Of a DNA stretch of 23,090 bases, positions 19,403-23,090 are shown piece after piece. Every line of letters starts with the position of its first letter. Within the stretch, counting starts at the first letter, position 1. Source of the stretch: Stereocaulon alpinum (Eukaryota > Ascomycota > Lecanoromycetes > Lecanorales > Stereocaulaceae). The stretch spans positions 1 through 23,090 of the forward strand of contig JAEUBA010000217.1 in the NCBI GenBank assembly GCA_018257865.1. The letters are read 5' to 3'. Under the pieces are notes generated by a model. The model was not told where the DNA came from. It did no database searches and saw nothing but the letters and a program-made list of their open reading frames with translations. Position numbers and translations under genes: made by a program.

Positions 19403-19659
19403 CTAATACTAGGTAGTTATACTTAGGTACTTAGGCCTTATAGCCCTCTACTTTTTCCTTATAGTACTTACTACTACTAATTAGCTTTTACCCTACGGGG
19501 CTCTTTTTAATTCTTATATATACTTTTTATGTAATTAAGTAGTTATACCCTTTAGGGCTAATAGATTTACCTATAAGCCTTATTTTAAGTTACTAGCTAT
19601 CCCCTCTTTTATAGCCTACCTTATCTCTTACTTACTTATAACTTAAGGTCTTATTATAC
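19403..19659 (-). other. Region downstream of gypsy-3 pol, cut by gypsy-2
   Basis: Between the gypsy-2 right duplication and the chromodomain frame. It includes a short TTAC/TTACTTAC repeat at about 19625-19680 that also encodes the basic tail after the chromodomain. No further protein is recognised. It should be contiguous with 12426 and lower once gypsy-2 is removed. Confidence 0.45.
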
Positions 19660-19933
19660 TATAGTTACTTACTTACTTACTCGCTTAAAATCCCTAATAG
19701 AGTCCTTTATATTACTAAGAAACTTAACTAGTTTTTATAAATCCTTATAAGGGTAAGTATCCTTCTACTTAATAAGATACTTAAGGTAGTTATTACTAAT
19801 CCTCTTATCTAGTACCTTATTAACTTCCTATTCCTCTTCTTTATTAATAAGGACTGCTTACGGCTCTAGGTTATCGCCTTATAAATACTAAGGCTTTAGT
19901 ATTAATATATAGAATACTAGATAAATCCTACTA
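19660..19933 (-). pseudogene. Gypsy-3 integrase C-terminus with chromodomain
   Basis: Last part of a chromovirus pol. Chromodomains direct integration to heterochromatin through methylated histone H3. Read on the minus strand from the LINE-2 tail: RIYLVFYILILKP (family RIHPVFHxSxLKP), GDNLEP, then EEE*EVNKVLDKR at 19839-19801, and YLKYLIK*KD and KFLSNIKDSIRDFK, which matches the usual three-strand plus helix layout. Upstream integrase is missing because LINE-2 begins at 19934. Downstream it is cut by gypsy-2. Whether it is the same family as gypsy-1 cannot be told, since gypsy-1 lacks this part. Confidence 0.85.
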
Positions 19934-22900
19934 TTAATTGATTAATTGATTGATTTATACGCCTATTCTAGTATCTATATATACTAATAAGGGTGTTCTC
20001 TTATATTATTAGGAAATCTAGGGGGGTTAAAGGCCCTCTAGACGCGAAAGAAACCTTTTTAGAGTCGCCCCTTCTAGCTAAAAACTTTCGCTTATTAGCT
20101 TACTTATTATTCTACTCTACCTATCTAACCTTACTACTAGGCTCTATAATACTAGTAATAATAATCTCTATTACCCTAATAAGCCTTATAATACTTCGGT
20201 AGCTCCGCCGCCTTTAGCTTCTACTTATACTTAGGCTTCTTTATCTTTAGGGTTTTTATTACTAGTTCTACTCTAATAGGGAGTTTAGACTAGGAGAGCT
20301 ATTCCCTAGTAAGTTAATATTACGTTAAGAATCCTAACCTAACTAGCTATCTTATAGCTACTCTTATACTAGTAACCTTAACTAGTATAATCCTAATATT
20401 ATAAGTCTCTACCTCTTTAATAAGCTCCCTTCGAGTATCGCTAAGCTTTAGGTAGTATAGGAGAATATACTTTATATCCTAATTCCTCTATCTATAACTA
20501 TAGTAGGTACTACGGACCCCTAGTACTCTTACCTTATAAAGGAAGTAGTTAAACCTATTCTTTCTACTTTAGAGTTAGACTACTATTAAGCTTTCTACCT
20601 TCCTAAGCTTTAGGTAGTAGTTATACCTTCCTTTAAATAATAGTTTATTTTATATAGGTATATAAGAGTACTTAGGGATAGTATCCTTATATACCTCCTA
20701 CCGCTTAATCTACTTTATTATTACTTAATTTTATATCTTTTTAGCTAAGACGCTTATATCTTAATACTCCTTAATATCTATTTTTAGGTTATATTAATAT
20801 ACCTTCCTCCTTATTATTATTACTATTTAATCCTAATCCTTTACCTTAAGCTTTTATAGGGCCTATTCTTCCTTTTTTAGTAATAAGGTTAGGTATATTA
20901 GGCGCGCTCTTCCTTTCCTTCCCTATAATCTCCTACGGATTAAGCGGTTACCTTTAATTATTAAGGGGTATACTCCCCTTAGTACTTAGTATCTTATAAC
21001 TAGGGCGTCTAGATAGGTTTAGATAGGTATAATAACTACTTCCGCTTCTAAGACCTAAACTAGTATTACCTTATATACTCTAAGTATTATCTATAGGTAG
21101 TCGTTCTATATTATTACGAGCGTCTTAATATACTTTTCTATAGCTCCCTACCCCCTAGTAGGGGTATACTATATTAGAGTAGCGAATATAAGTATAGGCT
21201 TTACTACTATACTATATACCTTTCTATACTTCTTAAATATAGCTCCCTAAGTTAATCCTACTAGGTACTTAATCGCCTAGGCTTAAGTAGCGGCCTTTAC
21301 CTTTACCTACGCTATATATAGGCCCTAGCGGAGTTTAGTATTAATATATAGCCCTAAGACCCTAATACTCGCTTCTAGCTTAACCTCTATATTACTAAAT
21401 TATACCGTCTCCTTTATATTAAACCTTTTAGGGGTATATAATAGATATACTAGTTTATACTTCTAAGGCGCGAATATCGCCTTATATATTTTCGCCTATA
21501 TTTAGTAAAGCTTATAGGCCTATTCTAGCTACCTATAGTTTATTTCCGTTATCTTACTATATACTAGTAGGTATATATTATCTACGAATCCTCCTACCTA
21601 TACTAGGATCTTTACTTTTAAGTATACTTTAATTAGTAGCGTATTAAAGAAGAGGAATAGGATTAGTAATATTAGTAATCCTTATAAGATCCCTATTTCT
21701 ACCGCTTTAACTAGACTAGTCCTACCCCCTAGGGTTATTAATATCGCTCTATCCTTAAGGAAGCTTATAGTCTATTAGATAATCCCCTTAAGGATTCCTT
21801 TTATCCTTAAGTTATAGAGTAGCCTTTTATAGGATATATTATTAAATACTCCTACTATATCTAGTAATAGTAAACTCGCTACGTTATTCTTACCTTAGTT
21901 CTATATTATATAGATTAAGTCTATAATAGTCTCTAAGGCTATTTCTACTAAATATCTCTTCCTACCTCTTATCTAGTATTCTAGGAGTAGGTAATTTACT
22001 TTAGCTATTCCGCTAAGTTATTTTACTATTACTATCTCTAATACTTTCCTAAGTATATCTAGTAGTATAATAGGTTAATAGGCCTTAGGCTTAGAGTAAT
22101 TAGTCTTCTTCAGCTTCTTTAGTATTACTATATTCGCTTTATAGAACTTCTTTAGGTAGTATCTATAATCTAAGTATACTTAAAATACCCTTTAAAAGGT
22201 CTCCCCTATTTCCGTATATACCGCTCTTAGGAACTTATTTAGGATCCCTAAAATCCTTAGGGCCTTATTCGCTACTAGGTACTAAATTATATCCCTTACC
22301 TACTTTATAGTAATCTCGCTATCTATTATAATAGGCTCTAAGTAATTAGCCCCCTTAATATCTGTTAGGTCTACTAAGGGTAAGAGCGGGAAGAGGACCC
22401 TCCTTAAGGCTTCTACCTTCCCTTTAAAGTCTATCGCTTTATTCCTATTCCCGTCTTTAATAGCTAGGAATTATAGTAGCTCTTTAGGGTATATACTCCT
22501 CTCCCTTCCCTACTTAATAAGTTACTATACTCCTTCTAGCCTTAGCGATACTCTATAGACCCCCTTTTAGAAAGCTATTATCCTAGTCTTTTATAGGATA
22601 GTAACCTTTTTCCTTTTAGTCTAATAAAGAGCCTCCTCAGTCTATATATTTCTACTATAGCAGTAGGCCTTAAGCGCTACCTATAATACCTTAGTAACTC
22701 TTATATATACCCCGTTTTAGTATAGTTTAGCTCCGGCGTAGGGTTCCTTAAATAGGATAATATTCTCTACTACCTCCTATAGCGCAGCTATAAGCTTATT
22801 AATATATAGGTTAATTACTTCCTTTAAGTCTAATAAGTATCTGCCTATAACCCTATTTAGGATCCTTACGTATTTCCGGATCTCCTCGCTAGTCGCCTTT

Positions 22901-23090
22901 ATCTCTATCCTTTTCTAAGCTCTCTTCTAGTATACCTAGCGCTTACTTTAGGTCTATTCTAGCTCTATTATAATTAGTATATAATCTAACCCTATATTAA
23001 GGTCTTCTCTTACTCCGCACTTCGCTATTATATTATACGCGCCTTTAGTTAGGAATATAAGGTTAATAGCGCTCTCTAAGCCCCTACTTT
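19934..23090 (-). mobile_element. LINE-2: second Tad-like LINE copy, inverted, 5' part outside window
   Basis: Inverted repeat of LINE-1 positions 5243-8391. From the ORF2 stop to the window edge both copies span exactly 2939 bp, and from stop to the tail-adjacent GCGTATAAAT both span the same distance, so no net indels. Differences are almost all C/T or G/A, with LINE-2 usually the more AT-rich. The tail (about 19934-19954) reads as ATCAATCAATTAATCAATTAA on the minus strand, longer than in LINE-1. The target duplication cannot be checked because the 5' end is outside. Confidence 0.92.
20152..23090 (-). pseudogene. LINE-2 ORF2, C-terminal ~980 codons (endonuclease end, RT, C-terminal domain)
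   Basis: Same protein as LINE-1 ORF2 from about its codon 206. It ends at TAG 20154-20152. The RT catalytic box is read FVDN here too (GATAAT), followed by IYLLVYS. The Cys/His C-terminal motif near 20500 has lost its cysteines. The stop that is TGA in LINE-1 at 5764 is TAA here. More stop codons than LINE-1. It is longer than the window shows. Confidence 0.9.

Noticed and set aside
1..23090. Recoded stops (TAG/TAA as Trp or Gln) instead of RIP
   Set aside because: Recoding would not explain Asp to Asn in catalytic boxes, Cys/His to Tyr in zinc knuckles, DTGS to DTRS, or the loss of CpA/TpG on both strands.
1..23090. Mitochondrial or plasmid DNA, suggested by the AT content
   Set aside because: The content is nuclear-type retrotransposons and a Helitron with RIP. 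No organellar genes or tRNAs are present.
1..23090. CRISPR array, prophage, secondary-metabolite cluster or Starship-type captain gene
   Set aside because: No spaced direct repeats, no phage or biosynthetic domains, and no tyrosine recombinase motifs were seen in any frame I read.

Overview
The window looks like a heavily mutated, gene-poor, AT-rich block from a filamentous ascomycete (Pezizomycotina). Nothing in it looks like a working gene. It is a nest of transposable elements altered by repeat-induced point mutation (RIP). CpA and TpG are almost absent from long stretches while CpG and CpT remain. Nearly all in-frame stops are TAG or TAA at places where the family has Trp or Gln. Cys and His appear as Tyr, and catalytic Asp appears as Asn. 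Once TAG/TAA are read through, long frames can be followed on both strands, so most features below are pseudogenes whose frames survive because the damage is almost all substitutions.

Layout. 1-1946 (+): 3' half of a Helitron, a PIF1-type helicase followed by a hairpin and a terminal CTAG. 1947-2510 (+): an island with weaker RIP holding an open frame I do not recognise. 2511-2971 and 8392 to about 10850 (-): one Ty3/gypsy element (gypsy-1, protease-RT-RNase H-integrase), split by a full-length Tad-like LINE (LINE-1, 2972-8391, +) with a 12-bp target duplication. About 10850-12426: unassigned repeat-like DNA. 12432-19397 (-): a complete Ty3/gypsy chromovirus (gypsy-2) with two 249-bp LTRs, 5-bp target duplication GCGTA, gag and pol in -1 frames joined at an in-register A AAA AAC heptamer, integrase with chromodomain, and an unusually long 3' region carrying an 84-bp tandem repeat and a coiled-coil-like frame on the opposite strand. 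19403-19933 (-): integrase tail and chromodomain of a third gypsy element, the sequence into which gypsy-2 jumped. 19934-23090 (-): the 3' 3.1 kb of a second copy of the same LINE, inverted relative to LINE-1 and running off the window.

The elements do not work together. Their nesting gives an order of insertion: gypsy-1 and gypsy-3 first, then LINE-1 into gypsy-1, and gypsy-2 and LINE-2 into gypsy-3. The depth of RIP roughly follows this order. I found no tRNA, rRNA, CRISPR array or intact host gene. The most interesting items are the preserved frameshift signal in gypsy-2, the antisense coiled-coil frame inside it, the weakly RIPped unknown frame at 1971-2510, and the indel-free LINE pair that lets RIP be read site by site.
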